A DNA stretch of 35,899 bases, from the NCBI RefSeq assembly GCF_001435815.1, contig NZ_AZFV01000029.1, forward strand, positions 1 through 35,899, read 5' to 3'. Below are positions 7,646 to 16,561 of this stretch, piece by piece (the first letter of the stretch is position 1; every line of letters starts with the position of its first letter). The translations under genes and the position numbers were made by a program. Under the pieces are notes generated by a model, which was not told the DNA's origin, made no database searches, and saw nothing but the letters and a program-made list of their open reading frames with translations. The stretch comes from Companilactobacillus nantensis DSM 16982. GTDB taxonomy: Bacteria > Bacillota > Bacilli > Lactobacillales > Lactobacillaceae.

Positions 7646-8614
7646 CTACGCAAAATATTTTTCCGTAGCATGTTTATATGCCTTTAATAAGGTTGCCACC
7701 GCATCATTAGCTTCTTTAGAGTTAGGCGCCAATAAATCAAAGCCATGAAAAGCTCCATGGTAAACCTTCATTTCGGCATTCACGCCAGCCTTTTGTAAAT
7801 TATGTATATATTCTCTAGTTTCATCATAAAAGGGTTCGATATCACTAATAAAAGTAAACGTTGGTGGTAATCCAGCATAATTTGTTAAACGTGCTGGAGC
7901 AGCATATGGTGCTACTTCTTCCGTTTGAAACTTTTCACCTAAGTACAATTTCCAAGCAGCTTGGTTCGCTTTAATATTCCAAACTGGTGCATCATTATCA
8001 ATCATTGATTGTGTTAGCATCCGATCATCTAACATTGGATAAAGTGGTATTTGATAAGCTACATTTACTGTTTTTTTATCTCGAGCATAGGCTGTTACTG
8101 CACATGCCAAACCACCGCCGGCGCTCTCTCCACCTACAAAAATTTGATTATCTTTAATACCTAAATTAGTAACATTTTCTTTCATCCAAACTAATACATC
8201 ATAAGCATCATGAAGTGCTGCTGGATAAGGTGCTTCTAGCGATAAACGATAATCTGGCGAGACAACGACTGTATTACTAGTTTGAATAAAGCGTTCAATC
8301 GTCTTCGTTTCAATTTCTGGAATACCAAACGCATATCCACCGCCATGAATCCATAACAATCCGGTAACTGGTTCTTTAGGATTTAAATCTTTTCGACAAT
8401 AAACACAGAGTCGCAATTTTTCACCGTCTCGTCTAGGAATATAAAATTCTTTCTTTTCAATAGCTTTATCCTTAGGCTCATGATTACGTACAAGTTTAAT
8501 AATTAACTTCTGTACTCTTTTAAACCTACTCTCAGAATTGAACTGAGCAATCACTCTCAATACCCGTCCATTAAAACGCAAATCTTTGGCTAGCATCTTA
8601 TTAGTCACACGCAT
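7646..8614 (-). CDS. Alpha/beta hydrolase, hormone-sensitive-lipase type esterase
   Basis: Probable cytosolic carboxylesterase or lipase of 322 residues acting on short-chain esters. The HSL-family oxyanion motif HGGG is at residues 90-93 and the nucleophile motif GESAGG has its serine at 164. The acid is probably the Asp in FISDIEPFYDE and the base the His in GAFHGFDL. The N-terminal 60 residues form the basic cap region. The ATG at 8614 has an AGAAGGAA site upstream. It is monocistronic, sharing a bidirectional terminator with the converging TetR gene. The physiological substrate cannot be told from sequence. Confidence 0.88.
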   Translation of the reverse strand: MRVTNKMLAKDLRFNGRVLRVIAQFNSESRFKRVQKLIIKLVRNHEPKDKAIEKKEFYIPRRDGEKLRLCVYCRKDLNPKEPVTGLLWIHGGGYAFGIPEIETKTIERFIQTSNTVVVSPDYRLSLEAPYPAALHDAYDVLVWMKENVTNLGIKDNQIFVGGESAGGGLACAVTAYARDKKTVNVAYQIPLYPMLDDRMLTQSMIDNDAPVWNIKANQAAWKLYLGEKFQTEEVAPYAAPARLTNYAGLPPTFTFISDIEPFYDETREYIHNLQKAGVNAEMKVYHGAFHGFDLLAPNSKEANDAVATLLKAYKHATEKYFA

Positions 8615-8718
8615 AATTTTAATTTCCTTCTATGACTTACTTATGACTATATTATAGTGAAAATTTGCTTTTCAAAAAGAACGTCGTTACATAATCAAGA
8701 CTCACTGTAACAGTGAAA

Positions 8719-9891
8719 TTATTTATTTTGATAATCATGAACTGATTTTTGAAGACGATTCAAACCATCTTGAATCATTTCCGTTGGGCTGGCAATATTC
8801 ATCCGAATAAAGTGTTGACCATCACCACCGTAAACTGAACCAGGTGTGACAATTAAACCACTGTCTTTTCTAATAAATTCAGCCAATGCCTCAGCGTTAT
8901 CGGTAATCTCAGCTACATCAAACCACAATAGATATGTGGCTTCACCTTTAACCCATTTTATTTCTGGAATGTTTTCAGCAAGAAAGTTTAAAACTAACTT
9001 TCGATTAGCACGTAATTTATCTTTCAAAGCTTGTAGCCATACATGTCCTTTGGTATAAGCAGCAATTGTTCCGGGAATAGCAACAAAATTTGGTTCAGCC
9101 AACTCCTCACTGTTTAATCCACGGCTCACTTGACCACGAAGATTTGCATTTGGTACGAGAACTGTTGCTGCGTGCATTGCGGCCACATTAAAGGTCTTAC
9201 TTGGTGAAACGGCCACAACGACATTGTCTAAATACTTGGCATCCAAACCAAAAATCGGATTGTAACCTGACTCATTCAACGTTAGATCACCATGAATTTC
9301 GTCACTGAACAATTTCACATCATATTGTTGGCACAAACTGGCAATTTTGGTTAACTCATCAATACTCCAAATTTTTCCAACTGGATTATGAGGATTGCAA
9401 AGAATCATCATGTTAGTCAATGGATCACTTAATTTATTTTCTAGGTCGACAAAATCAATCGCATATTGATTGGTATCAGCATCGTAAACTAAGTCACTTG
9501 AAACAACATGGCGACCATTGTTAACGATTGAATTATAAAAAATATTGTAGACCGGAGCTTGCACTAAGACGTTATCCCCTAGTGAAGTTAAACGACGAAC
9601 GGCCGAAGAAATTGCTGGTACAACGCCCGTCGCAAAAATCATCCAATCTGTTTGTGGACGAACGTTATGCTCTGTGGCATACCAGTCAGCAACTGCTTGG
9701 AAATATTCAGTCGGAACTTCTTCATAACCGAACAAGCCCATCGCAATTTTTTCTTGCAAAGCTGCAACAATTTCGGGAGCTGTTTGAAAGTCCATGTCAG
9801 CAATTGTCATAGGCAATTCATCAGTTCTAACGTCCCATTTAGCTGAATTACCAGCTCGCTTTTTATTCAAAGTTTCAAAATCGTATGACAT
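8719..9891 (-). CDS. MalY/PatB-type pyridoxal-phosphate aminotransferase (probable cystathionine beta-lyase)
   Basis: Fold type I PLP enzyme of 390 residues in the MalY/PatB group. These enzymes cleave C-S bonds of cystathionine or cysteine, giving pyruvate, ammonia and a thiol. The PLP lysine is K232 in SPSKTFN; other hallmarks are CNPHNPVGKIW (165-175) and SDEIHGDL (196-203). The start at 9891 has a GAGGTG site and overlaps the stop codon of the upstream DUF3737 gene by one base (TAATG), a sign of translational coupling; an in-frame ATG 18 nt earlier lies inside that gene. The coupling to DUF3737 recurs in lactobacilli as far as I recall, and suggests a common role in sulphur amino acid turnover. 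Confidence 0.88.
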   Translation of the reverse strand: MSYDFETLNKKRAGNSAKWDVRTDELPMTIADMDFQTAPEIVAALQEKIAMGLFGYEEVPTEYFQAVADWYATEHNVRPQTDWMIFATGVVPAISSAVRRLTSLGDNVLVQAPVYNIFYNSIVNNGRHVVSSDLVYDADTNQYAIDFVDLENKLSDPLTNMMILCNPHNPVGKIWSIDELTKIASLCQQYDVKLFSDEIHGDLTLNESGYNPIFGLDAKYLDNVVVAVSPSKTFNVAAMHAATVLVPNANLRGQVSRGLNSEELAEPNFVAIPGTIAAYTKGHVWLQALKDKLRANRKLVLNFLAENIPEIKWVKGEATYLLWFDVAEITDNAEALAEFIRKDSGLIVTPGSVYGGDGQHFIRMNIASPTEMIQDGLNRLQKSVHDYQNK

Positions 9892-10757
9892 TAGGCACCT
9901 CGTTGACAAAGATCAGAATTAACTTGTATATCAGTAGCTTTAGGATCAATTTCAGGATCATCGAAAATAACTTTTCCAACTGATTCTACTTTAATCACAC
10001 CATTGATAGGATTCTTAATACTCATCACATTAGTTGTAATGTCAGCGTCGATATTTGAGCAGTATTCAAAGGCCAAATCAGTCCGTAAAACTTTACAGTT
10101 GACCATCTTCAAGCCATCGATATAACAAAGTCCTTGATCACTTTCAATCGTACAGTTGATCAATGTAATGTTCTTAGTATTCCAAGCCAAATATTCACCA
10201 CTGATTTTTGAATCATAAATCGTGACATTTTCACAATTCCAAAAGGCATCCTTAGAAACAAATGTAGAGTTGTGAACTTCAACATTTTTGGCACCATCGA
10301 ATACGTAATTTCCAACAACGTTCAAATTCTCAGCATAAATATTTTCACTATCTTTACCGAAATAATTACCGTTCACTTGGACATTATTCAAATTGATATC
10401 CTTACAAGTCCACATCGTTTCTTCAGCATCAGCAAAGTGAACATTGTTCAACTTAATATCTGAAGCACGACGGAATAATTTAGGTGCCTGTAAAGCTGAG
10501 TTATTAATTTCAATGTCGTGAGTATACCAAATGCCCGAACGTGACATCGTTTCAAAAATACTGTTATCAACTTTGATATGTTTGGCGTACCAAAGTGGGT
10601 ATTTCCATTTAAAGACAACATCATCTAAAGTGACATCGTCAACTTCCTTCAAAGGCGATTCACCTTGTCCAAAAGTTGTATCTTTAATATCTGCTCCATG
10701 AATTTTAAATAATGGTCGTTCACCATCAAAGTAACCTTCATTAATTTGTTTTCTCAT
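9891..10757 (-). CDS. DUF3737 family protein (predicted right-handed beta-helix)
   Basis: Protein of 288 residues with the DUF3737 pattern: a series of about 20-residue turns rich in Asn and aliphatic residues (for example DIEINNSAL, DIKLNNVHF, DINLNNVQV, NVEVHNSTF, NVTIYDSKI), as in a right-handed parallel beta-helix. No signal peptide is present, so it is cytosolic. Its biochemical role is unknown. I chose the ATG at 10757, which has AAGGAAGT upstream and begins MRKQINEGYFDGERPLF, the usual family start, over the in-frame ATG at 10796. The stop codon overlaps the start of the MalY/PatB gene. Confidence 0.88.
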   Translation of the reverse strand: MRKQINEGYFDGERPLFKIHGADIKDTTFGQGESPLKEVDDVTLDDVVFKWKYPLWYAKHIKVDNSIFETMSRSGIWYTHDIEINNSALQAPKLFRRASDIKLNNVHFADAEETMWTCKDINLNNVQVNGNYFGKDSENIYAENLNVVGNYVFDGAKNVEVHNSTFVSKDAFWNCENVTIYDSKISGEYLAWNTKNITLINCTIESDQGLCYIDGLKMVNCKVLRTDLAFEYCSNIDADITTNVMSIKNPINGVIKVESVGKVIFDDPEIDPKATDIQVNSDLCQRGA

Positions 10758-10962
10758 TTTTTTACTTCCTTGATTGATAATTTTTATATTTGCCATTACG
10801 CTTCCGCCAGCTCCATTAATTTAACAGGCATTTTAATTTTTCATAATAATAGGTTCTAAAAATCAATAACAAGAGACAGACCTTATTACAACAAAGTTAA
10901 TTTTAAAGCCTAAATTTAATTATGTTAAATACTTATCTTGAATAATTAACTATGCATTTAAA

Positions 10963-12762
10963 TTATAGGTTGGTTTCATTTGCCGCTTGTAGTTCATACA
11001 ATTCGGCATAGTGTCCACCGGCAGCTAATAATTCTTCGTGGGTTCCTCGTTCAATAATTTGACCCTTACTCAAAACTAAAATCTGGTCAGCATCTTGAAC
11101 TGTTGATAGTCTGTGAGCAATCGCAATAGTCGTTCTGTCATCTCGCATTTTAGAAAGTCCTTTTGTGATACTCTGCTCCGTTTGTGGGTCAATGTTAGCC
11201 GTAGCTTCATCCAAAATTAAAACTTTCGGATTTCTCACAATTGTCCGGGCAAACGAAATCAATTGCCGTTGGCCAGTGGAAAAACTAGCACCACGTTCAG
11301 TTACTTTGGCGTGATACTTTCCTGGTAATTTCTGAATGAAATCATCAGCATCAACGAACCGACCCGCCTGTTCAACTTGTTCATCAGTGATCTTGTCATC
11401 AAACATTCGAATGTTTTTGGCAATATCTCCATAAAACAAATATGGTTCTTGAATAACTAAACCTAACTTTTGACGTAATTCTTTCGTTGAGTAATCTCGA
11501 ATATCGTGATCATCAATAAGAATTTGACCTTCACCGAACTCGTAAAAACGCAATAACAAACTAATAATCGAGCTCTTACCGCTACCAGTGTGACCAACAA
11601 AAGCCACTGTCTGTCCTGGTTGAACAGTAAAATTGATATCTTTCAAAACTGGTTTACCAGGCACATAACTAAATGTCACGTGGCGAAATTCAATCTTTCC
11701 CGCACTAATAGCCGCTTGACTGGCTTCATTTTGAGCTGGTGCGTTCGTTTCATTGTCAAATAATTTCATGATCCGATAACCGGCAACTAAACCATCTTGA
11801 TAAAATGACATATAATTCATCACATCAGATAAAGGATTAAAGAAATTTTGTTGATATGACAAGAAGGCATAAATGACACCTGCTTCAACCAAAATGTGCA
11901 TACTTTGCCAACCAAAACCGCTCAATGAAATAACTTCCGCCAAAACGAACATCAAACTAATCGTTGGATATAGTAAGAATGCGTTGACGTTAATCATCTT
12001 GTTACGCATGCGGAAATAAGCACCATTACGGTCTTCAAATTCTGCTGTCATCCGTTGTTGTTGACCGAATTGTTGAATAATATTGATTCCCATTAATGAT
12101 TCATTCAGTTTTGTATTAATTTGACTCAAATATTCACGTAAATGTTGATAAATTTTAAAACTCAACTTTTGATACAGCCAAATTAAAACGTATAAAATTA
12201 CGACAAATAAGGCAGTTGCCAATGCTAAAACGACATTAACCGATAACATAGCAATAAACGCCGATACCATTGCAAAGAAAGCAATGATAATCATCAAAAA
12301 TAGCGTCCAAAAGTTATACAACGTTTTCGTATCATTCGTTACACGCGACACAATTGAACCAGCTGGTGTCGTGTCAAAATAGTTCAATCCTAAAGTATGT
12401 AACTTGTGAAATAACTTACTTCTAATTTGTTCAAGCGTTCGTTCAGCACCCATCGCAAAGGCAAATTCTTCAATAAACTGGACGACAGCTTTGATCAAAG
12501 TTCCGATACCATATAAAATGGCAAAAATCACAATTACTTGCACGCCAGTACTTTGGTGAGCTAAATAATGATCCATGTAGTATTGCAACATTCTTGGCAA
12601 CAAAACATTGATAACACTCAAAACAATTGCAAAGACGACAGCAATACCAAATTGCTTTTTAAACAATCCGGCAAATTTAAATAGTCGTTTTAAAACTTGG
12701 CGTTGATCTTTTCTAGTTAAAGAATGAATCTCATCAAGTGTTTTTTTATCCTCATCGTTCAT
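10963..12762 (-). CDS. Heterodimeric ABC exporter, subunit with canonical Walker B
   Basis: Half-transporter of 599 residues with six N-terminal membrane segments (about 35-330) fused to a C-terminal ATPase. Walker A is GHTGSGKS, the signature is the variant FSTGQRQL, and Walker B is LILDEATANID with the catalytic Glu intact. It pairs with the upstream gene, whose Walker B Glu is replaced by Asp, giving one active and one degenerate site as in LmrCD and BmrCD-type exporters. Such pumps extrude amphipathic drugs; the substrate here is unknown. It overlaps the upstream gene by 11 nt and has a GAGGGGAGG site, so the two are one operon. No convincing terminator was found in the 160 bp beyond its stop. 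Confidence 0.93.
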   Translation of the reverse strand: MNDEDKKTLDEIHSLTRKDQRQVLKRLFKFAGLFKKQFGIAVVFAIVLSVINVLLPRMLQYYMDHYLAHQSTGVQVIVIFAILYGIGTLIKAVVQFIEEFAFAMGAERTLEQIRSKLFHKLHTLGLNYFDTTPAGSIVSRVTNDTKTLYNFWTLFLMIIIAFFAMVSAFIAMLSVNVVLALATALFVVILYVLIWLYQKLSFKIYQHLREYLSQINTKLNESLMGINIIQQFGQQQRMTAEFEDRNGAYFRMRNKMINVNAFLLYPTISLMFVLAEVISLSGFGWQSMHILVEAGVIYAFLSYQQNFFNPLSDVMNYMSFYQDGLVAGYRIMKLFDNETNAPAQNEASQAAISAGKIEFRHVTFSYVPGKPVLKDINFTVQPGQTVAFVGHTGSGKSSIISLLLRFYEFGEGQILIDDHDIRDYSTKELRQKLGLVIQEPYLFYGDIAKNIRMFDDKITDEQVEQAGRFVDADDFIQKLPGKYHAKVTERGASFSTGQRQLISFARTIVRNPKVLILDEATANIDPQTEQSITKGLSKMRDDRTTIAIAHRLSTVQDADQILVLSKGQIIERGTHEELLAAGGHYAELYELQAANETNL

Positions 12763-14512
12763 TATTCAGCCTCCCCTCTAATTCAGCATTCTTTTCTTGA
12801 AGATTAAACGTATCCGCGTACCAACCGGGTTTATGAAGCAATTCTTGGTGTGTACCTTGTTCAACAATTGTCCCATCATCAACAACAATAATTTCATCAG
12901 CACTCTCAACCGAACTTAAGCGACTGGCAGCAATAATTGTTGTTCCATGTTGACGATTTTTAGCAATCCGTTGTTCAATATTACGTTCCGTTTTCGAATC
13001 CACAGCTGACAAAGAATCATCCAAAATCAATAGTTTCGGATCACTCAAAATTGCCCGAGCAATCGCTAAACGTTGTTTTTGACCACCAGACAGTGAAACA
13101 CCTAATTCACCAACTTGAGTATCGTAGCCATCGGTCATTTGTGAAATATCACTATCCAAATCAGCAATGTAACTTGCCTCAGCAACCTGAGTTTGAGTAG
13201 CTTTAATATTGGCAAAACGAACATTATCACGTACATCAGTTGAGAATAAAAAGTTGGTCTGTGGGACGTAACCGATCGTATCCAAATAACTATTGATATC
13301 GTACTTACGAATATCAATTTTACCGACCTGAATATCTCCATCATAATGGTCAAAATCACGCATCAATAAACTAATAATGGTTGATTTACCACCACCAGTT
13401 GGACCGACAATACCAAGAGTTTGACCAGCAGCTAATTTAAAATGAACATTTTTCAAAGCTATTGCTTGATCGTCAGGATAATGAAACTTATCAATTGCAA
13501 AGTCCAAAGTTCCATTTGGTACAGTCGTAACAACATGCTTTGGCTTAACTAGTGAAGATTTTTCAGCTAGTAATTCATTGATTCGGTCATAACTAGCTGA
13601 ACCTCTTTCGAGTAAATTAAAGAGACTGCCGACCGCATACATGGGCCACATCAACTCAGCCATATAAGTAATAAATGAGACTAATTGACCAATCGTTATC
13701 CGTTGGTTTAAAACAGCTAAACCACCAAAGACAATCGTCACTGTGTAAGACAATCCCATAATCACAGTTGTCAACGGATCAAACATTGCATCTAAACGAT
13801 AAGACTTTTTATTAGCTTGAATATTTTCAGCTACATATTTATCAAAGTCTTGTTCGTCTTCTTTTTCTTGACCCAAGGCCTTTAATACCTTGATACCAAC
13901 GACACTCTCCTGTGTCTTATTGTTGATACTTGAAAAAGCAGCTTGTGAATCTTTAAAGGCTGTGTGAATTTTCTTACCTAAAACATTCGCCATAACAGCT
14001 AACAAGAGTAATGGCAAGACAGCTAAACCGGTTAATTGCCAGTCAATCATCACTCCCATTGCTAAAATCATCGACGTTCCTGTAATCAAAGAATCAGCCA
14101 ACGTCAAAATTCCGGGACCTGCGACATCACGAACGGCATCAATATCATTCGTTGCATGAGCCATCAAATCACCAGTCCGCCACTTTTGATAAAAAGTAGT
14201 ATCCATCCGCATAAAGTGTCTGAATAATCGGCTTCTCAAATCACGTTCCAAAACATAAGAACTTCCATAAATCATCTTTTGCCACAAAAAGCGCAAGAGA
14301 TATTGCACAATTGCAACGACAAATAAGACAACCATGTTTGTAACTAAAAAACGTGTCGTCATGCTTTTTTTACTAACAGCATCGACGACATCCCCAATAA
14401 TTCGTGGTGGAATAACATTACAAATTGCAACCAAAATCAGTGCAATCACACCTACCAAATATTGTTTCCATTGGTGTTTAAAAAACCAACTCAAACGAGA
14501 AAAAATCCCCAT
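12752..14512 (-). CDS. Heterodimeric ABC exporter, subunit with degenerate Walker B
   Basis: First gene of the exporter operon, 586 residues: six membrane segments then an ATPase domain. Walker A is GPTGGGKST, the signature LSGGQKQRLAIARAIL is canonical, and Walker B is LILDDSLSAVD, with Asp in place of the catalytic Glu. A non-canonical Glu-to-Asp site in the first subunit and a catalytic site in the second is the normal arrangement in asymmetric multidrug exporters of Firmicutes. A GGTGGTGAG site precedes the ATG. The promoter upstream has a 19-bp spacer and dyad suggestive of MerR-family activation, shared with the acetyltransferase gene at 23238. A possible cre-like site lies about 95 bp upstream. 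Confidence 0.93.
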   Translation of the reverse strand: MGIFSRLSWFFKHQWKQYLVGVIALILVAICNVIPPRIIGDVVDAVSKKSMTTRFLVTNMVVLFVVAIVQYLLRFLWQKMIYGSSYVLERDLRSRLFRHFMRMDTTFYQKWRTGDLMAHATNDIDAVRDVAGPGILTLADSLITGTSMILAMGVMIDWQLTGLAVLPLLLLAVMANVLGKKIHTAFKDSQAAFSSINNKTQESVVGIKVLKALGQEKEDEQDFDKYVAENIQANKKSYRLDAMFDPLTTVIMGLSYTVTIVFGGLAVLNQRITIGQLVSFITYMAELMWPMYAVGSLFNLLERGSASYDRINELLAEKSSLVKPKHVVTTVPNGTLDFAIDKFHYPDDQAIALKNVHFKLAAGQTLGIVGPTGGGKSTIISLLMRDFDHYDGDIQVGKIDIRKYDINSYLDTIGYVPQTNFLFSTDVRDNVRFANIKATQTQVAEASYIADLDSDISQMTDGYDTQVGELGVSLSGGQKQRLAIARAILSDPKLLILDDSLSAVDSKTERNIEQRIAKNRQHGTTIIAASRLSSVESADEIIVVDDGTIVEQGTHQELLHKPGWYADTFNLQEKNAELEGRLNNER

Positions 14513-14552
14513 ATTTATCTCACCACCTATAATTCAATTTACTTTGGTAATT

Positions 14553-14583
14553 ACTTTACACCTTAGAGCTAACTTCAACTCAA
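14553..14583 (-). promoter_or_regulatory. Promoter with 19-bp spacer (MerR-type) for the ABC exporter
   Basis: On the minus strand a -35 TTGAGT (14578-14583) and a -10 TAAAGT (14553-14558) are separated by 19 bp holding a dyad (GAAGTTAGCTC). The spacer ends CTCTAAGGTG. The same arrangement, with most positions identical, lies before the acetyltransferase gene. MerR-family activators act on promoters with 19-20 bp spacers; no such regulator is encoded in this window. Confidence 0.6.
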
Positions 14584-14606
14584 GTGAAACGACTTAAATT
14601 CATTAA

Positions 14607-14620
14607 TGAAAACGTTTTTA
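14607..14620. promoter_or_regulatory. Possible cre-like site
   Basis: TGAAAACGTTTTTA matches the catabolite-response consensus TGWAANCGNTNWCA at 13 of 14 positions. It lies upstream of the exporter promoter and may be fortuitous. Confidence 0.3.
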
Positions 14621-14656
14621 CTATTTATTTGTAGATTGCCGCCTCCATGAACAAAA

Positions 14657-14764
14657 AATTTAGGTCGCAGTGGGGACCGACTAGAGCACAAGGTCTCCAG
14701 TCTCAAAACTCGTCCCGTGGTGTAATGGCTAAAGCCATAACGCACCTTTACTGCGACCTAAATT
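14657..14764 (+). ncRNA. Type 1 structured element, copy A (short form)
   Basis: Terminal arms 14657-14671 and 14750-14764 form a perfect 15-bp stem. Inside are GGGAC/GTCCC (14673-14677 with 14712-14716); a hairpin 14679-14686 with 14695-14702 (one mismatch) capped by the conserved CAAGGT; and a 3' hairpin with ATGGC/GCCAT enclosed by GGTG/CACC. Copy A lacks the middle hairpin present in B-D. It lies downstream of lactate oxidase and upstream of the ABC operon, opposite to both. Expression as RNA is inferred from the fold only; it could instead be a DNA repeat. Confidence 0.6.
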
Positions 14765-14945
14765 CTTATTTCTTCCAGCAAGTTTATTAGTTGCTTTTTT
14801 GTTTAGAATTGTAAGATTAACCAAATTTATAGGCTATTTCACAATTCTGGAGACTGCATAAATATCACATCGCATTAGAATATCCAAACACAAAATCTAC
14901 TTTGAAATTTTCGACTATAAGTCAATAAAAAATAATTTCAGCAAA

Positions 14946-14984
14946 AAGACCTCTATCGAATTTAAAAATTCAACAGAAGTCTCT
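14946..14984 (-). terminator. Intrinsic terminator of lactate oxidase
   Basis: On the minus strand AGACTTCTGTTGAATTT pairs with AAATTCGATAGAGGTCT (mismatch in the middle) and is followed by a T run, shortly after the stop codon at 15008. Confidence 0.75.
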
Positions 14985-15007
14985 TATTATTATATTTAAA
15001 TAGATTT

Positions 15008-16114
15008 TTAATCTAACAATTCAGTATTCTTAACATCATCAATTGTCTTAGTACCAGCAAGTTGCATAGTAATTGCTAGTTCCATGTTCAAGTGTTCGAT
15101 AACATCTGTAACACCTTGAGCACCACCGAGGTTCAATCCATAAATAATTGGACGACCTAGAGCAACTAAGTCAGCACCACTTGCCAAAGCCTTGAAGACA
15201 TGTTCACCACGACGAACACCACTATCAAAGACGATTGGCACACGTTTGTCGACTACTTCAGCAATGTATGGAAGTAGAGCAAATGAAGCAGGTCCACCAT
15301 CTAATTGACGACCACCGTGATTTGAAACCCAGATACCATCAGCACCGAATTGAATAGCTAATTCAGCATCATCAGGTGATTGGATACCTTTAACAAAGAC
15401 TGGAAGTCCTGACATATCCTTGATCTTTTGGATATCTGTAGGTACGATACCTTGTTTGGCGGAAGCATAAATTTCACCGATACCTTTACCTTCACCGTCA
15501 CCAGCTGAATATCCAGCCAAGTTAGGCATTGGTAGTGGGAATTGGAACTTGTTGATGACATCTGATTCACGATAACCACCAAGCGTTGAATCAACTGTCA
15601 AAATAATAGCTTTAGCACCAGCCTTAACAGCTTTCTTAATCAAGAATTCATTAAACTTGTCATCTTTACTCATATACAATTGGAAAAACATTGGTGAATC
15701 TGGAGCAGCGGCAGCAGCATCCTCAACTGATGTACTTGCATATGTACTAATTGAGTAAATTGAACCAGCAGCAGCAACACCTTTTGCAGTGTCGGTTTCC
15801 CCTTTAATGTGTGCCAAACCATGAGCTGCAGATGGAGCTTGGATAATAGGAGTCTTTAAATCAATATCCCATAATTTTGTACTCAAATCAGCATGATCGA
15901 TACCTTGTAAAACACGAGGCATAATTTCTTTGTCATTAAATGCTTCAGTGTTTTCGTTAAGTGTCCATTCGTCCTCGGCACCGCCACGAATATAACCAAA
16001 GGCACCCTTTTCATTGCTCATATGATCTTTAACACGAGCCTCAAGGCTAGCTAAATTTACAATATCAACATGATTTTCAGCAGTACTTGCTTCGTACTTT
16101 TTCTTATTCATCAT
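15008..16114 (-). CDS. lox: FMN-dependent L-lactate oxidase
   Basis: Cytosolic alpha-hydroxy-acid oxidase of 368 residues that turns L-lactate and O2 into pyruvate and hydrogen peroxide. The catalytic motif SNHGGRQLDGG is complete, with the base H266 and substrate-binding R269. Other family landmarks are the FMN-site segment QAPSAAHGLAH (92-102), FFQLYMSKD and the C-terminal FDSGVRRGEHVFKALA. Length and sequence style fit the Aerococcus/Lactobacillus lactate oxidase group rather than the longer membrane dehydrogenases, though a different 2-hydroxy-acid substrate cannot be excluded. The start at 16114 is 7 nt after AAAGGATGGG; an in-frame ATG at 16126 is too close to that site. In lactobacilli this enzyme supports aerobic lactate use and peroxide production. 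Confidence 0.92.
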   Translation of the reverse strand: MMNKKKYEASTAENHVDIVNLASLEARVKDHMSNEKGAFGYIRGGAEDEWTLNENTEAFNDKEIMPRVLQGIDHADLSTKLWDIDLKTPIIQAPSAAHGLAHIKGETDTAKGVAAAGSIYSISTYASTSVEDAAAAAPDSPMFFQLYMSKDDKFNEFLIKKAVKAGAKAIILTVDSTLGGYRESDVINKFQFPLPMPNLAGYSAGDGEGKGIGEIYASAKQGIVPTDIQKIKDMSGLPVFVKGIQSPDDAELAIQFGADGIWVSNHGGRQLDGGPASFALLPYIAEVVDKRVPIVFDSGVRRGEHVFKALASGADLVALGRPIIYGLNLGGAQGVTDVIEHLNMELAITMQLAGTKTIDDVKNTELLD

Positions 16115-16126
16115 TAGGAATCCCAT

Positions 16127-16561
16127 CCTTTACTTTTTTGTCGTAATTAATTAACAGGATCAGTTTAACCTAAGTTTTTAAATTTTGCTGGGATTTGTTC
16201 CGGTTTTTATCAATTAATTTTTAATATCAATGAAATAATTTATTTTATATTAAAAAGTGACCTATTTTCAGTCTATTAACTTCAGATGTAATTGACGTTT
16301 TGCCAAACATTTTATATGTGAAATATCACTTAATCTAATCAATCTTTAGGCAGACAAATACAATAAATTGAAACAGCAAGCACTGCGATAGCAAAGCTTA
16401 TTTTGAAATTATCGGACCAGCCCAAATTCAAATTTTCCATTTCAAAAGCTTGGAACAAACATAGCAATCACGAGCATTGATTGCCTTTACATGAATTTCG
16501 TTATATATGGTTTCTATGATATTCTTTAATTGATTTAAAAATAATTAGCGGGGGATTTATT
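16127..16561. other. Intergenic region between lactate oxidase and the SLAP-like gene
   Basis: A 435-bp AT-rich stretch. It holds the promoter of lactate oxidase on one side (not clearly resolved), a short dyad GTGAAATATCAC at about 16318-16329, a decayed transporter tail on the minus strand (16339-16440) and the promoter region of the SLAP-like gene. No structured repeat of either family is present. Confidence 0.6.
16339..16440 (-). pseudogene. Remnant of an MFS-like transporter C-terminus
   Basis: The minus-strand frame reads MENLNLGWSDNFKISFAIAV then LAVSIYCICLPKD and a stop. It looks like the last loop and helix of an MFS permease. Just upstream in another frame is LVIAMFVPSF, as if a frameshift separates two pieces of one gene. 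No ribosome binding site is seen. The family assignment is an impression from composition and topology only; a short genuine membrane peptide is the alternative. Confidence 0.3.

Noticed and set aside
14711-14746. tRNA-like D-arm sequence (GGTGTAATGGCTAAAGCC) in type 1 copies A and B
   Set aside because: No acceptor stem, anticodon arm or T-arm follows, and copies C and D replace the block with unrelated paired sequence, so it is part of the repeat's own hairpin.
14657-14764. Type 1 elements as simple transcription terminators
   Set aside because: The long stems are not followed by consistent T runs and the conserved multi-helix core is unnecessary for termination.
16314-16331. Rex or CRP-like operator (TGTGAAATATCACT) upstream of lactate oxidase
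   Set aside because: The half-site spacing is wrong for Rex, the last base breaks the CRP dyad, and it lies about 200 bp from the gene.
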